A stretch of 64,000 nt of DNA from Leeia aquatica (GTDB taxonomy: Bacteria > Pseudomonadota > Gammaproteobacteria > Burkholderiales > Leeiaceae), in the NCBI RefSeq assembly GCF_012641365.1, contig NZ_JABAIM010000001.1:744001-808000 (forward strand), given 5' to 3'. Shown in pieces: positions 26,621-36,060 of this stretch. The notes under the pieces are model-generated. The model was not told where the DNA came from. It did not search any database and saw nothing but the letters and a program-made list of their open reading frames with translations. Numbering within the stretch: the stretch's first letter is position 1; each line of letters begins with the position of its first letter. A program made the translations under genes and the position numbers.

Positions 26621-26723
26621 CCTGGTCTTAAGCCTGCACCCTGTATGCTGCTGATGACGCACGGTCGCGGGTCAGCCGGAGGCGTGCAGGATCACAATTA
26701 CAGAACAAGATGAGGGCAAGCAC

Positions 26724-27431
26724 GTGAGCATGAAGATTGGCATTGTGGGGGGGCTGAGCCCGGAATCGACGGTGACCTACTACCTGCACCTGACCCGGCG
26801 CTATGCGCAGTTGTTTGGCGGCTCAACCGCACCGGAGATCGTGATTTACAGCGTGAATCTGGAGGCTTACCACCAGTATCGCAATCAGGGCCGCTGGGAT
26901 CTGGTGACCGATGATCTGGTGAAGGCCATTCACCATCTGGAGGGCTGCGGCGTGGACGTGGCGCTGATCTCCACCAACACCATGCACAAGGTGTTTGCCG
27001 AGGTGCAGGCGCGCTGCACGGTGAAGCTGCTGAGCATTATTGACGCCACCATTGCCGCCATTCAGGCGCAGGGCTTGCGCAAGGTGGGCTTGCTGGGCAC
27101 CCGCTTTACCATGGTGGACGATTTCTTCACCAAGGCGCTGACCCGGCATGGGCTGGACCCTGTGACGCCGAATGCAGAAGAAGTGGCGATGATTCACCGC
27201 ATCATCGAGGATGAACTGGTGAAAGGGATATTTACCGAGGCCTCCCGCGCGCAGTACCTGGCAGTGATCCAGCGCCTGATCGGCGAAGGCGCGGAGGGCA
27301 TCATTCTGGGTTGCACCGAGATTCCACTGCTGATCCAGCAGCAGCATGTGCCGGTGCCGGTGTTTGACACCGCCACCCTGCACGCCGAGGCGGTGCTGCA
27401 GTATGTGCTGCCGCACCATACGCCGGTTTGA
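26724..27431 (+). CDS. aspartate/glutamate racemase family protein
   Basis: 235 residues starting with GTG, set by GAGGG seven bases upstream. KIGIVGGLSPESTVTYY, the segment STNTMHK (Thr84) and GCTEIPLL (Cys197) are the family landmarks. Canonical aspartate racemases use two cysteines; here the first is Thr84, as in the E. coli L-Asp/Glu racemase YgeA (Thr83/Cys197). Expected role: cofactor-independent racemisation of an acidic amino acid. Substrate preference is not predictable. Confidence 0.85.
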   Translation: MSMKIGIVGGLSPESTVTYYLHLTRRYAQLFGGSTAPEIVIYSVNLEAYHQYRNQGRWDLVTDDLVKAIHHLEGCGVDVALISTNTMHKVFAEVQARCTVKLLSIIDATIAAIQAQGLRKVGLLGTRFTMVDDFFTKALTRHGLDPVTPNAEEVAMIHRIIEDELVKGIFTEASRAQYLAVIQRLIGEGAEGIILGCTEIPLLIQQQHVPVPVFDTATLHAEAVLQYVLPHHTPV

Positions 27432-27437
27432 CGCCGC

Positions 27438-27878
27438 TCAGGGGATATTCGGCTCCACCAGCCGTGCCAGATGCTGCAGCGATTCTTGCCAGCCGAGGTA
27501 GCAGGCTTCCGGCGGGATCAGATCGGGGATGCCTTCTTGCACAATGTGGATTTCCGTCCCCACGCTGACCGGCCGCAGGGTCACAGTCACCTGCATCTCG
27601 CCGGGCAGGGCCGGGTCGTCAAAGCGGTCGCTGTAGCGCAGCCGCTCGTTCGGTACCAGCTCCAGATACTCGCCGCCAAAGTGGTGAGTCTGCCCGGTAC
27701 CGAAGTTGGTGAACGAAGCACGATGCACGCCGCCCACCCTGGGCTCCAGCGCTTCCACGCGGCAGGTAAAGCCATTGGGCGGCAGCCAGCGCGCCAGCGC
27801 ATCGGCCTCCAGAAAAGCACGGTAGACCTTGTCCGGCGTGGTGGTCAGCACACGGTGCAGGCGGATGGTGTTCGGCAT
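27438..27878 (-). CDS. SRPBCC / AHSA1-like domain protein
   Basis: 146 residues: IRLHRVLTTTPDKVYRAFLE, ALARWLPPNGFTCRVEALEP, HHFGGEYLELVPNERLRYSD and a C-terminal GWQESLQHLARLVEP helix. These are standard AHSA1/START features. Ligand unknown. Only six bases separate its stop from the convergent racemase stop. Confidence 0.86.
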   Translation of the reverse strand: MPNTIRLHRVLTTTPDKVYRAFLEADALARWLPPNGFTCRVEALEPRVGGVHRASFTNFGTGQTHHFGGEYLELVPNERLRYSDRFDDPALPGEMQVTVTLRPVSVGTEIHIVQEGIPDLIPPEACYLGWQESLQHLARLVEPNIP

Positions 27879-27955
27879 GGCGTCACTCCCGGAGGGTGGT
27901 GTGAGCAGGCAGCATAGTCGCTGGTGCGGGGTGGGGGCAAGGGTCGTCTGGCTGA

Positions 27956-28468
27956 TCAGCCTGCCACACCGGGACTGACAAAGCGCTGGGCCGGGTCGCC
28001 GTCAATGATGAGGGTGTCAAACTGACCGCCAGTGTAGTCAGTGAGTACCCGTTTCCAGAAAGCGGTGGCCGCGGTGTTGGCAGGCAGTTGCAACATCTCC
28101 CAGCGGCCCGGCAGCCGGTCGAACAGCGCACAGGCCGCCCGCCGCCCCACCCCGCAGCGCCGGTAGTGGCGCAGGATGAAGAATTCGCTCAGCCGGTAGT
28201 CCACGTCCTGACGCATATGCGGGAAAGGCCGCGCGCCCACCAGCGCCAGCCCCACCGGCTGCGCATCCAGCCAGAACAGGAACGGGTTCACCTGCGGATC
28301 ATCCTCCGCCAGCCAGGTGGGCAGATAATCCGGCGACCACGCCCCATCCGCGCCCAGCTGGTAGAAATCGGTAAACTCGGAGAGGTCGTGCAGATACAGA
28401 CCATACAGCGCCCGGAACAGGCCATGCTGCGCTGGAGTGACGGCTTGCAGGGTGATGGCAGGGGTCAT
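27956..28468 (-). CDS. GNAT-family acetyltransferase
   Basis: 170 residues. Motif A is readable as RRCGVGRRAACALFDRLPG after the FFILRHY strand, and the downstream AATAFWKRVLTDYTGG segment matches motif B. The protein probably transfers an acetyl group from acetyl-CoA to an unknown amine. ATG 28468 is preferred; a TTG one codon earlier is possible. Confidence 0.82.
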   Translation of the reverse strand: MTPAITLQAVTPAQHGLFRALYGLYLHDLSEFTDFYQLGADGAWSPDYLPTWLAEDDPQVNPFLFWLDAQPVGLALVGARPFPHMRQDVDYRLSEFFILRHYRRCGVGRRAACALFDRLPGRWEMLQLPANTAATAFWKRVLTDYTGGQFDTLIIDGDPAQRFVSPGVAG

Positions 28469-28504
28469 CAAGTGTTCGCAGCTCCAGACGCGGACGATCA
28501 GGCC

Positions 28505-28966
28505 TTACTTGCGCGGCAACACAGGTAGCAGGGGGACACAGTAGGCATTGCCGGTGATCGCCAGCTCATCTTCCGTGAGGTTAGGGTTATTGCCACTCAC
28601 CCATTTCATGTACTCAGCCGTTTTCTTGATCGCCGTGTGGATGGGGCCTGGCTTTTGAGCTTCCATCAGCACCAGCTTAAAGAGCGTGGAATCATCACTC
28701 CCAAAGCGATTCCGTAGTGCTCTGGCTTTCCGTGTGGAAAAATCAGCACACATTGATCTTAATGCTTCTACATCCTTCCTCGTCAAAGGCTTCACCGGCT
28801 CCGCATCTGCATCGGGCTGGCTTGGCGCCTCCATCACCTGCTGCTGCCCTCCATCGCAAGGCGTACTGCTGTAGGTGGTCTTGCCGTTGATCGCACATTT
28901 GTACATGGCCGCGTGGGCAGCAGGGGTCAGCAAGCACAGCAGCAACCCCAAGGTACTTATCCGCAT
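28505..28966 (-). CDS. secreted DUF4124 protein
   Basis: Signal peptide MRISTLGLLLCLLTPAAHA, then AMYKCAINGKTTYSSTPCDG, the characteristic DUF4124 start with its two cysteines. The rest is a helical extension to 153 residues. DUF4124 proteins are small periplasmic proteins of unknown role, common in betaproteobacteria. The start follows GGAGGG. Confidence 0.88.
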   Translation of the reverse strand: MRISTLGLLLCLLTPAAHAAMYKCAINGKTTYSSTPCDGGQQQVMEAPSQPDADAEPVKPLTRKDVEALRSMCADFSTRKARALRNRFGSDDSTLFKLVLMEAQKPGPIHTAIKKTAEYMKWVSGNNPNLTEDELAITGNAYCVPLLPVLPRK

Positions 28967-29076
28967 GAATCCCTCCAAAGTCAGAGCCGGAATGATACGG
29001 CACCGGGAGCGCACCTGCTGCCCCCAGTTCCGGCATATCTGACCTTTTGTCCAGTTATGTAGCGAGGCAGCAACAC

Positions 29077-29511
29077 TCAAGGCACCCGCCGCGTCACGCG
29101 CAGCCTGACGGTATAAGCACTGAGCGGCAGCGGGTCCGTGCTCGGACGTTTGGGCAGTAATTCCTGCAGCTCGATCTGCCAGGCCGGATGCTGGTAGCGC
29201 TGCCCCCATGCCGCCAGCCCTTGTATGATCGGGCCATCCTGCGTGGGCCAGCTGAGCCCGATCAGGGTAGGTGGTGCGCTGGTCTGCTCGCGCAGGCCCA
29301 GCACCAGCAGCGCGTGCCCGGCGTGGTAGCACTCGCGGTCCTGCGGGCAGCGGTGCTCGTCCACCGACAGCAGCTCCAGCCACGGTCCGCCGTTTTGCAG
29401 GGCAACGGCCTTGCCGCCGCTGAGGGTGAGATGCATGGTGGGCTCCGCCTGTATGTGCAAGGCCAGCAGCAACAGGCTGCTGCAGGCCAGATGTCGTAAT
29501 AGCCGCTTCAA
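29077..29511 (-). CDS. secreted hypothetical protein with RCP-X3-C-X2-AG motif
   Basis: A TTG start, fixed by AGGAG seven bases upstream, gives signal peptide MKRLLRHLACSSLLLLALHIQA. The mature part has LLSVDEHRCPQDRECYHAGH, a motif found in a broad family of small secreted proteins or lipoproteins (R/D-CP-X3-C-X2-AG). Function not established. Ten bases after the preceding gene's stop, so in one operon with it. Confidence 0.72.
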   Translation of the reverse strand: MKRLLRHLACSSLLLLALHIQAEPTMHLTLSGGKAVALQNGGPWLELLSVDEHRCPQDRECYHAGHALLVLGLREQTSAPPTLIGLSWPTQDGPIIQGLAAWGQRYQHPAWQIELQELLPKRPSTDPLPLSAYTVRLRVTRRVP

Positions 29512-29521
29512 GTGCGCTCCT

Positions 29522-30454
29522 TCAATGAAAGGTCACCAGAAACTGCGGCATCGTCCGCTGCCCGGGCTGGTAGAGCGCGTAGCCGTAGCGGTTATAGCTC
29601 TCCCGCATCATCAGGAAACCCGGCTGGTCTTTGCCGTCCAGGTCAACCATGCTCAGCACCGTCAGGCTCGGCCCGCCAAAGCCGTCACCCTCCAGCTGGT
29701 CTGGCAGCAATTGCACCTTGCCGTGACGCGGGCGGTAGAACCAGAGTTGCTCCGGGTAGGTCAGATCGCCATCGCAATGGCTGCGGCGTGAGCGTTTGAA
29801 CTGGAGCTGTGCCAGCTGGTTTCCCCGCTGGTCCTGCCACTGGCTGATGACCTGCAGGTCATCCTGCCGCACAGGCCGAACTGGCAAGACACGCCCCATG
29901 CGCGTACACGCCTTCACGCGCGGAATGTGCTGGCGAAAGTAAGGGAACCATGCCGCCTTGGCGTGTTGGTCCGGCGGCTGTGCCTGCCAGCCCTGCGGTG
30001 ACGACGCGGACTGCACGCCCCCCACCGTTGCCAGCAATGGCCGACGCAGCATGCCCGTGTCTGGCAGTGGCTGGTCTTGCTTGGCTCGAGGCGGCCAAGG
30101 TGCAGGCCCGGTCAGCTGCTGCTGTCCCAAACGATGGTAATAGCCATAATCGTCCGGCGTGACGCCTTCTACGGTGCCCACTGCCCGACCTTGCTGCCAG
30201 ACCGTCCAGTTCAGACGCGCCGGGAAATCCAGTGGCGCCGTGTGCAGGCACGTCTGCGTCCGACAATCCGACGGCAGCGCCTGCCAGCCTGCCTCAGTGC
30301 GCTGAAACAACACCCGCACCACCGACTGCGCCGGCTCACCGTCGTACGTACCTTCCTGCTCCTCCAGCACCCCCAGCCACGTCGGCCCGGTGGCCATCGC
30401 CCACAGTGGCAAGGCCAGCAGCCCGGCCAGTGCTCTCCTCACATATCGCCCCAT
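29522..30454 (-). CDS. secreted hypothetical protein, 310 aa
   Basis: Signal peptide (RYVRRALAGLLALPLWAMA). The mature protein is rich in Trp and beta strands, and ends with SLTVLSMVDLDGKDQPGFLMM, which looks like an FG-GAP-type VDLDGD segment. No clear family. ATG 30454 follows GGAGG by six bases. Upstream member of a two-gene operon with the TTG-start gene. Confidence 0.7.
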   Translation of the reverse strand: MGRYVRRALAGLLALPLWAMATGPTWLGVLEEQEGTYDGEPAQSVVRVLFQRTEAGWQALPSDCRTQTCLHTAPLDFPARLNWTVWQQGRAVGTVEGVTPDDYGYYHRLGQQQLTGPAPWPPRAKQDQPLPDTGMLRRPLLATVGGVQSASSPQGWQAQPPDQHAKAAWFPYFRQHIPRVKACTRMGRVLPVRPVRQDDLQVISQWQDQRGNQLAQLQFKRSRRSHCDGDLTYPEQLWFYRPRHGKVQLLPDQLEGDGFGGPSLTVLSMVDLDGKDQPGFLMMRESYNRYGYALYQPGQRTMPQFLVTFH

Positions 30455-30614
30455 ACCCACCCTCCGCCATCATGCGTAGAGCATACTGCTTGCCGCAGTC
30501 TGGCGGTGTGAGGAAATGCTCACTGCCCTCTCAACGACCACTTCCTGAACCCAGTATTATCAGTGTGATATACACATACAGAATCATTGCCAACGACATT
30601 ACTGCGTACCAAGT

Positions 30615-30639
30615 TTGTATACAATACTACCGATCGGTA
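30615..30639. promoter_or_regulatory. two palindromes upstream of the GIY-YIG-like gene
   Basis: TTGTATACAA (30615-30624) and TACCGATCGGTA (30628-30639) are perfect palindromes three bases apart in an AT-rich control region. The second has the shape of a TetR-type operator. No regulator gene is adjacent, so any control would be in trans. If translation starts at the earliest in-frame ATG (30587) these sites would be coding. Confidence 0.4.
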
Positions 30640-30715
30640 TGGTCGCGATTACCTAACCAGACAGGAATATCGCGACATCGACTTATGTCTTGGTGCAAAC
30701 CCAGTGGCCCACACG

Positions 30716-31711
30716 ATGAAATCCCACGTCTATCTACTCCGCCATCGAAACGGACTGCGTTTCAAGATCGGCAAGGCCAACAACATCATCAGACGTGCGC
30801 GCAACTTTGGCCTTCAAGACATCGACTGGGATAGTTCGATTGGACTTGAGGTATCAGACGAACGTGAAGCGTTCCGCCTGGAGAGGATTCTGCTACGTGC
30901 ATTCGAGAAATGTCGGCTGACTGCACAAGAGGTTGTCGACGACGACGGAGTGCTCGATGGCGCGACGGAATGGATGGATGCTGGCAGCTTCGCTCGCGTT
31001 GATTTGTTTCTGCAGCAAGGCACTGACCTTTTCCCGCATGCACGCATCACTGGGGCGCGCCTGCGTGAGGAGGTGATAGCACTGACAGCTTCTGCAATCG
31101 AGAAGATCGCAAAGCGAGCGCATCGCAAGGCCGAAAAGCTGGCTCGCTCCGAAGCTCTCGCCGCTCGAAAAAGAGCTGACGATGCTGCGGCAGATGCTGC
31201 ACTGACAACCGCCTTACGCAGTGCGAAAGACGTTCTTTGGCAAGAGCTGCTACGTCACCTCGACGCCGGAACGATCATAGGAATGGCTACGGAAAGTAAC
31301 AATTGGTATCTCGTCCTCATGGGACAAGACCTAGGCCAAGATGAGAGAATCTGGCGCCCGTCCCTAAGGGGGACGGAGTTCAACTGGCCACGGGGAGCTG
31401 GCAACTTGGTGAACTCATTTTCGGAATATCGATCAGCTGATGTACGAGTTTGCTTCGTATGCTTGAGCGATTCTTTTTATAGCGGCCGGCCAAGTAGGGA
31501 GGTTGTGCTTCCCGCCCTCGCGGAACCTAGCGGACTCTTGCAATCTCTACCTCTCGTGGACCTTGGGGGGCTCAGCCCGACGTCTGATATGCGTCAGTGT
31601 GGTGAGCCTTGGTTCGTAGATACCCGCACAGGCCTGCACGAATTTTTTGACACGCATTTACCCATTTTGCAGTCACGACAAGCGGCTCGCTTGTCGATGC
31701 CTCTCTTTTAA
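30716..31711 (+). CDS. T5orf172/MUG113-like GIY-YIG nuclease-family protein
   Basis: The N-terminal 65 residues read VYLLRHRNGLRFKIGKANN, then IIRRARNFG and, 25 residues on, AFRLERILLRAF. These match the GIY-YIG-type T5orf172/MUG113 domain, with Tyr6, Lys17, Arg26 or Arg27 and Glu56 as likely active residues. Residues 120-190 form a charged coiled coil (IEKIAKRAHRKAEKLARSEA). The last 140 residues are unfamiliar. MUG113-type proteins occur in phages and accessory DNA and may cut nucleic acid. ATG 30716 is preferred for the domain boundary; 30587 is possible. AT-richer than the flanks. Confidence 0.7.
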   Translation: MKSHVYLLRHRNGLRFKIGKANNIIRRARNFGLQDIDWDSSIGLEVSDEREAFRLERILLRAFEKCRLTAQEVVDDDGVLDGATEWMDAGSFARVDLFLQQGTDLFPHARITGARLREEVIALTASAIEKIAKRAHRKAEKLARSEALAARKRADDAAADAALTTALRSAKDVLWQELLRHLDAGTIIGMATESNNWYLVLMGQDLGQDERIWRPSLRGTEFNWPRGAGNLVNSFSEYRSADVRVCFVCLSDSFYSGRPSREVVLPALAEPSGLLQSLPLVDLGGLSPTSDMRQCGEPWFVDTRTGLHEFFDTHLPILQSRQAARLSMPLF

Positions 31712-31755
31712 CAAGACCGCTTTGTGGGCAAATGCTGTAACAACCTGCTGACTTA

Positions 31756-32133
31756 TCAACTGCCATTTACCCCCCTTGCCACCACCTCCGCCCATTCCGC
31801 ATCCGTGAAGACGCGGGAGCGGGTGTGGAAGGCTTTGCCTTCCGGGCCTTCGAGGGAGAAGGTGCCACCCGTGCCGTCGATCACGTCGATGATGAGCTGG
31901 GTATGCTTCCAGTATTCGTATTGGGAGCTGCTGATGTAGAAGGGGCAGCCGCCGATGTCGCCCAGGTGGGTGTCGCTGGGGCCGATGGTGAGTTCGCCGG
32001 GCAGGTAGCAGTTGGCGGCGCTGTTGTCGCAACAGCCGCCGGACTGGTGGAAGATCAGATCCGGGCCGTGTTTGTGCTGCAGGTGGGCGATCAGCGCCAG
32101 CGCGGCGGGGGTGGCGATCACTTTGTCGACCAT
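31756..32133 (-). CDS. DUF779 protein, aldehyde dehydrogenase partner
   Basis: 125 residues with the DUF779 landmarks FHQSGGCCDNSAANCY, DTHLGDIGGCPFYISSSQYE and a C-terminal FHTRSRVFTDAEW. The cysteine cluster suggests a metal or redox site. DUF779 genes are typically found beside acetaldehyde or alcohol dehydrogenase genes, as here, and a role in protecting or activating the enzyme has been supposed. AGGAG precedes the ATG. Second gene of the sigma-54 operon. Confidence 0.9.
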   Translation of the reverse strand: MVDKVIATPAALALIAHLQHKHGPDLIFHQSGGCCDNSAANCYLPGELTIGPSDTHLGDIGGCPFYISSSQYEYWKHTQLIIDVIDGTGGTFSLEGPEGKAFHTRSRVFTDAEWAEVVARGVNGS

Positions 32134-32158
32134 GGTTGGCTCCTGGGTGAAAGGCAAT

Positions 32159-32186
32159 GGCGCAATGCCCTGCGGTGATTGCGCTC
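32159..32186. repeat. REP-like palindrome, third copy
   Basis: GGCGCAATGCCCT at the left and ATTGCGC at the right form the stem of an imperfect hairpin that resembles the inverted pair at 38067-38270 in sequence and spacing. It lies between the aldehyde dehydrogenase and DUF779 genes. Part of a dispersed intergenic family. Confidence 0.65.
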
Positions 32187-32225
32187 TGTTGGGCTGGGCT
32201 GTCGGGCTGCACTGGTGCGGGTGAT

Positions 32226-32247
32226 ACCGGCCCCTTGCGGGGCCGGT
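32226..32247. other. 9-bp GC hairpin inside the aldehyde dehydrogenase operon
   Basis: ACCGGCCCC and GGGGCCGGT form a perfect stem with loop TTGC. It lies between the dehydrogenase stop and the DUF779 gene. No T-run follows on the minus strand, so attenuation or mRNA 3'-end protection is likelier than full termination. Confidence 0.45.
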
Positions 32248-32276
32248 TTCCATCACGGCTTCTGCGAAACCATCGC

Positions 32277-33797
<1,521 letters not shown>

Positions 33798-33853
33798 GGT
33801 GTCGCCTCCTTGTAGGTATGCAGTGTCATGTGTCATGACACCTGCACCCACCA

Positions 33854-33870
33854 TGGCAAGATGCGTACCA
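33854..33870 (-). promoter_or_regulatory. sigma-54 (-24/-12) promoter of the aldehyde dehydrogenase operon
   Basis: On the minus strand the sequence reads TGGTACG-CATC-TTGCC, against the consensus TGGCACG-N4-TTGC. The GG and GC are separated by exactly ten bases. Transcription would begin near 33845, giving a leader of about 50 bases before the dehydrogenase ATG. The divergent gene encodes a sigma-54 activator. Confidence 0.85.
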
Positions 33871-33947
33871 GCCGAAGGCTGAATGGCAAGGCACTGATTT
33901 ATCAGTGTTATTCATAAAATGCAGCACCACTGCACCCAAGCCTGACA

Positions 33948-33982
33948 CGTCCCGAAGCGGGACACTGTCCCAAAATGGGACA
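33948..33982. promoter_or_regulatory. two upstream activating sequences for the AcoR-type activator
   Basis: CGTCCC-GAAGC-GGGACA (33948-33964) and TGTCCC-AAAAT-GGGACA (33966-33982) are tandem inverted repeats whose centres are 18 bp apart. They lie about 100 bases upstream of the -24/-12 element, the usual distance for enhancer sites of sigma-54 activators. Paired arms TGTCCC-N5-GGGACA suit a dimeric Fis-type HTH. Confidence 0.75.
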
Positions 33983-34119
33983 CCCGGCTGGCAATTTGAC
34001 CGGTAGGGCTTGTTTATTCCTTTTGGCTTCAGTACCTTAGCTTGCATAACAGCGGCCACCGACCACGGTGAGACCGGACACAAGCGCCCGCGCACAGCGC
34101 CCGGCGCAAAGGAGGAGAC

Positions 34120-36033
34120 ATGTTGCCTGCCCAAACGGGCCCGGACCTGCGCCGCGCCCGGCAACGCTATCTGGCGCACGGTGAAGCGCCCCCGGCAGAT
34201 CTGGTCGGGGCCATGCTGTCGCGCTCCTGGCAACGCTGCCTGGCAGCGGGGCTGGCCCCGGTGGGCCGCCTGCCCAGCCCGCTGCAGCTCGACGCCAGCC
34301 AGGTAGCCCGCGCCAGCGACCGGCAAAGCGAGCTGGTGGCCCATGCCCGCCCGGTGATGGAATACCTGTACGGGCAAACCCGCGACAGCGGCAGCATGGT
34401 GATCCTGGCCGACGACCGCGGCGTGCTGCTGCAAACGCTGGGCGACATGGATTTCCTCAGTCGCGCCGAGCGGGTGGCGCTGATGCAGGGCGCCTCCTGG
34501 CACGAGAACCAGCGCGGCACCAATGCCATCGGCACCGCCATAGCCGAATGCGCACCGATTGCCATCCACGGTGCCGAGCATTTTCTGGAGCGCAACGGCT
34601 TCCTCACCTGCGCCGCTGCCCCGGTGATGGCCCCGACGGGCCGCCTGCTCGGCGTGCTGGACATCTCAGGCGAACAGCGATGCCGCCACCCGCACACCTT
34701 CGGCCTGGTACGGGCTGCCGCGCAGATGATCGAAAACCGGCTGTTTGAAGCCCGCCACGGCGACGCCATCCGCCTGCGCTTCCACCCGCTGCCGGAAGGC
34801 ATCAGCACCGTGGCCGAAGGCGTGCTCGCCCTCACCGAAGATGGCTGCTGCAGTGGTGCCAACCGTGCGGGCCTTGCCCTGCTCGGCCTGGTCCCGGCGG
34901 ACCTGGGCCTGACTCCGGTTACGCAAGTGTTCCAGATTCGGGTAGCCGATCTGGTGGCCTGGGGTCGCCAGCACCCCGGCGAAGCCATGCCAGTGCTGCG
35001 CCACAACGGCCAGCGCGTCTTCCTGCGTGTGGAGCTGGCACACGGCGCGCGGCGCATCGTCGCAGCCGAACCGGCCCGCAGCACCCCGCCGCAGGATGCC
35101 TTCACCCGGCTGGATAGCGGAGATGCCGCGCTGCAAACCGCCATCAGCAAGGCACGCCGTGTGCTCGGCAAGCCCATCGCCCTGCTGCTGCAAGGCGAAT
35201 CCGGTGTTGGCAAGGAGCTGTTTGCCAAGGCCTGCCATGAATCCGGCCCGCGCCAGGCCCGTCCCTTTGTGGCGGTGAACTGCGCCACCCTGCCGGAGAA
35301 CCTGATCGAAGCCGAGCTGTTTGGCTACCTGCCCGGTGCCTTCAGCGGTGCACGCAAGGAAGGCTGCCCCGGCCGCATCCGCGCCGCCCACGGCGGCACC
35401 CTGTTTCTGGATGAAATCGGCGACATGCCGCTGGCGCAGCAAGCCCGGCTGCTGCGGGTGCTGCAGGAGCACGAAGTGGTGCCGGTGGGCGGCAGCACCC
35501 CGGTGCCGGTCGACTTTGTCCTGATCTGCGCCACCCACCGCAACCTGAAGCAGGACATGGAAGCCGGGCGGTTCCGCGCCGACCTCTACTACCGCATCAA
35601 CGGCCTGACCCTGATGCTGCCCCCCTTACGCGAGCGCAGCGATTTTGCCGCCCTCACCGCCCGCGTACTGCACGAGCTCTCCCCCGAGCAGCCCCGCTAC
35701 CTCGATGACCGCGTCGCCGCCGCCTTCGCCCGCTACCACTGGCCCGGCAACCTGCGGCAACTGGTCAACGCCCTGCGCACCGCCTGCGCGCTGATGGGCG
35801 ACGATGAGCACACCCTGAGCTGGGACCACCTGCCGGACGACCTGCTGGACGAACTCCACAGCCAGCCCACCCCACTCCCCAGCCCCCACCCGCCGGAAAA
35901 CCTGCACGCCCTCTCCAACGCCGCCATCCTCCGCACCATCACCTGCTGCGAAGGCAATATGTCCGAAGCCGCCCGCCGCCTCGGCATCAGCCGCAATACG
36001 TTGTACCGGAGGATGAAGGGAATGCCGAATTGA
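34120..36033 (+). CDS. acoR: AcoR-type sigma-54-dependent transcriptional activator
   Basis: 637 residues. A GAF-type sensory domain (about 80-215) is followed by a PAS-like linker, an AAA+ domain (about 330-560) with Walker A GESGVGKE at 359-366, GAFSGA at 406-411 (Ser for Thr in the sigma-54-contacting GAFTGA loop) and Walker B GGTLFLDEIGD, then a Fis-type HTH (MSEAARRLGISRNTLYRRMK). The activator should bind the TGTCCC repeats and open the aldehyde dehydrogenase promoter on sensing an aldehyde or alcohol signal. Strong GGAGGAG site. Confidence 0.92.
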   Translation: MLPAQTGPDLRRARQRYLAHGEAPPADLVGAMLSRSWQRCLAAGLAPVGRLPSPLQLDASQVARASDRQSELVAHARPVMEYLYGQTRDSGSMVILADDRGVLLQTLGDMDFLSRAERVALMQGASWHENQRGTNAIGTAIAECAPIAIHGAEHFLERNGFLTCAAAPVMAPTGRLLGVLDISGEQRCRHPHTFGLVRAAAQMIENRLFEARHGDAIRLRFHPLPEGISTVAEGVLALTEDGCCSGANRAGLALLGLVPADLGLTPVTQVFQIRVADLVAWGRQHPGEAMPVLRHNGQRVFLRVELAHGARRIVAAEPARSTPPQDAFTRLDSGDAALQTAISKARRVLGKPIALLLQGESGVGKELFAKACHESGPRQARPFVAVNCATLPENLIEAELFGYLPGAFSGARKEGCPGRIRAAHGGTLFLDEIGDMPLAQQARLLRVLQEHEVVPVGGSTPVPVDFVLICATHRNLKQDMEAGRFRADLYYRINGLTLMLPPLRERSDFAALTARVLHELSPEQPRYLDDRVAAAFARYHWPGNLRQLVNALRTACALMGDDEHTLSWDHLPDDLLDELHSQPTPLPSPHPPENLHALSNAAILRTITCCEGNMSEAARRLGISRNTLYRRMKGMPN

Positions 36034-36060
36034 GGCCGTACTCACAAAATAGCCGCAGGG

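Noticed and set aside
34167-35288. A long minus-strand open frame of 373 codons
   Set aside because: It is antisense to the AcoR-type activator, which has clear AAA+ and HTH motifs. No motif is found in the minus-strand product.
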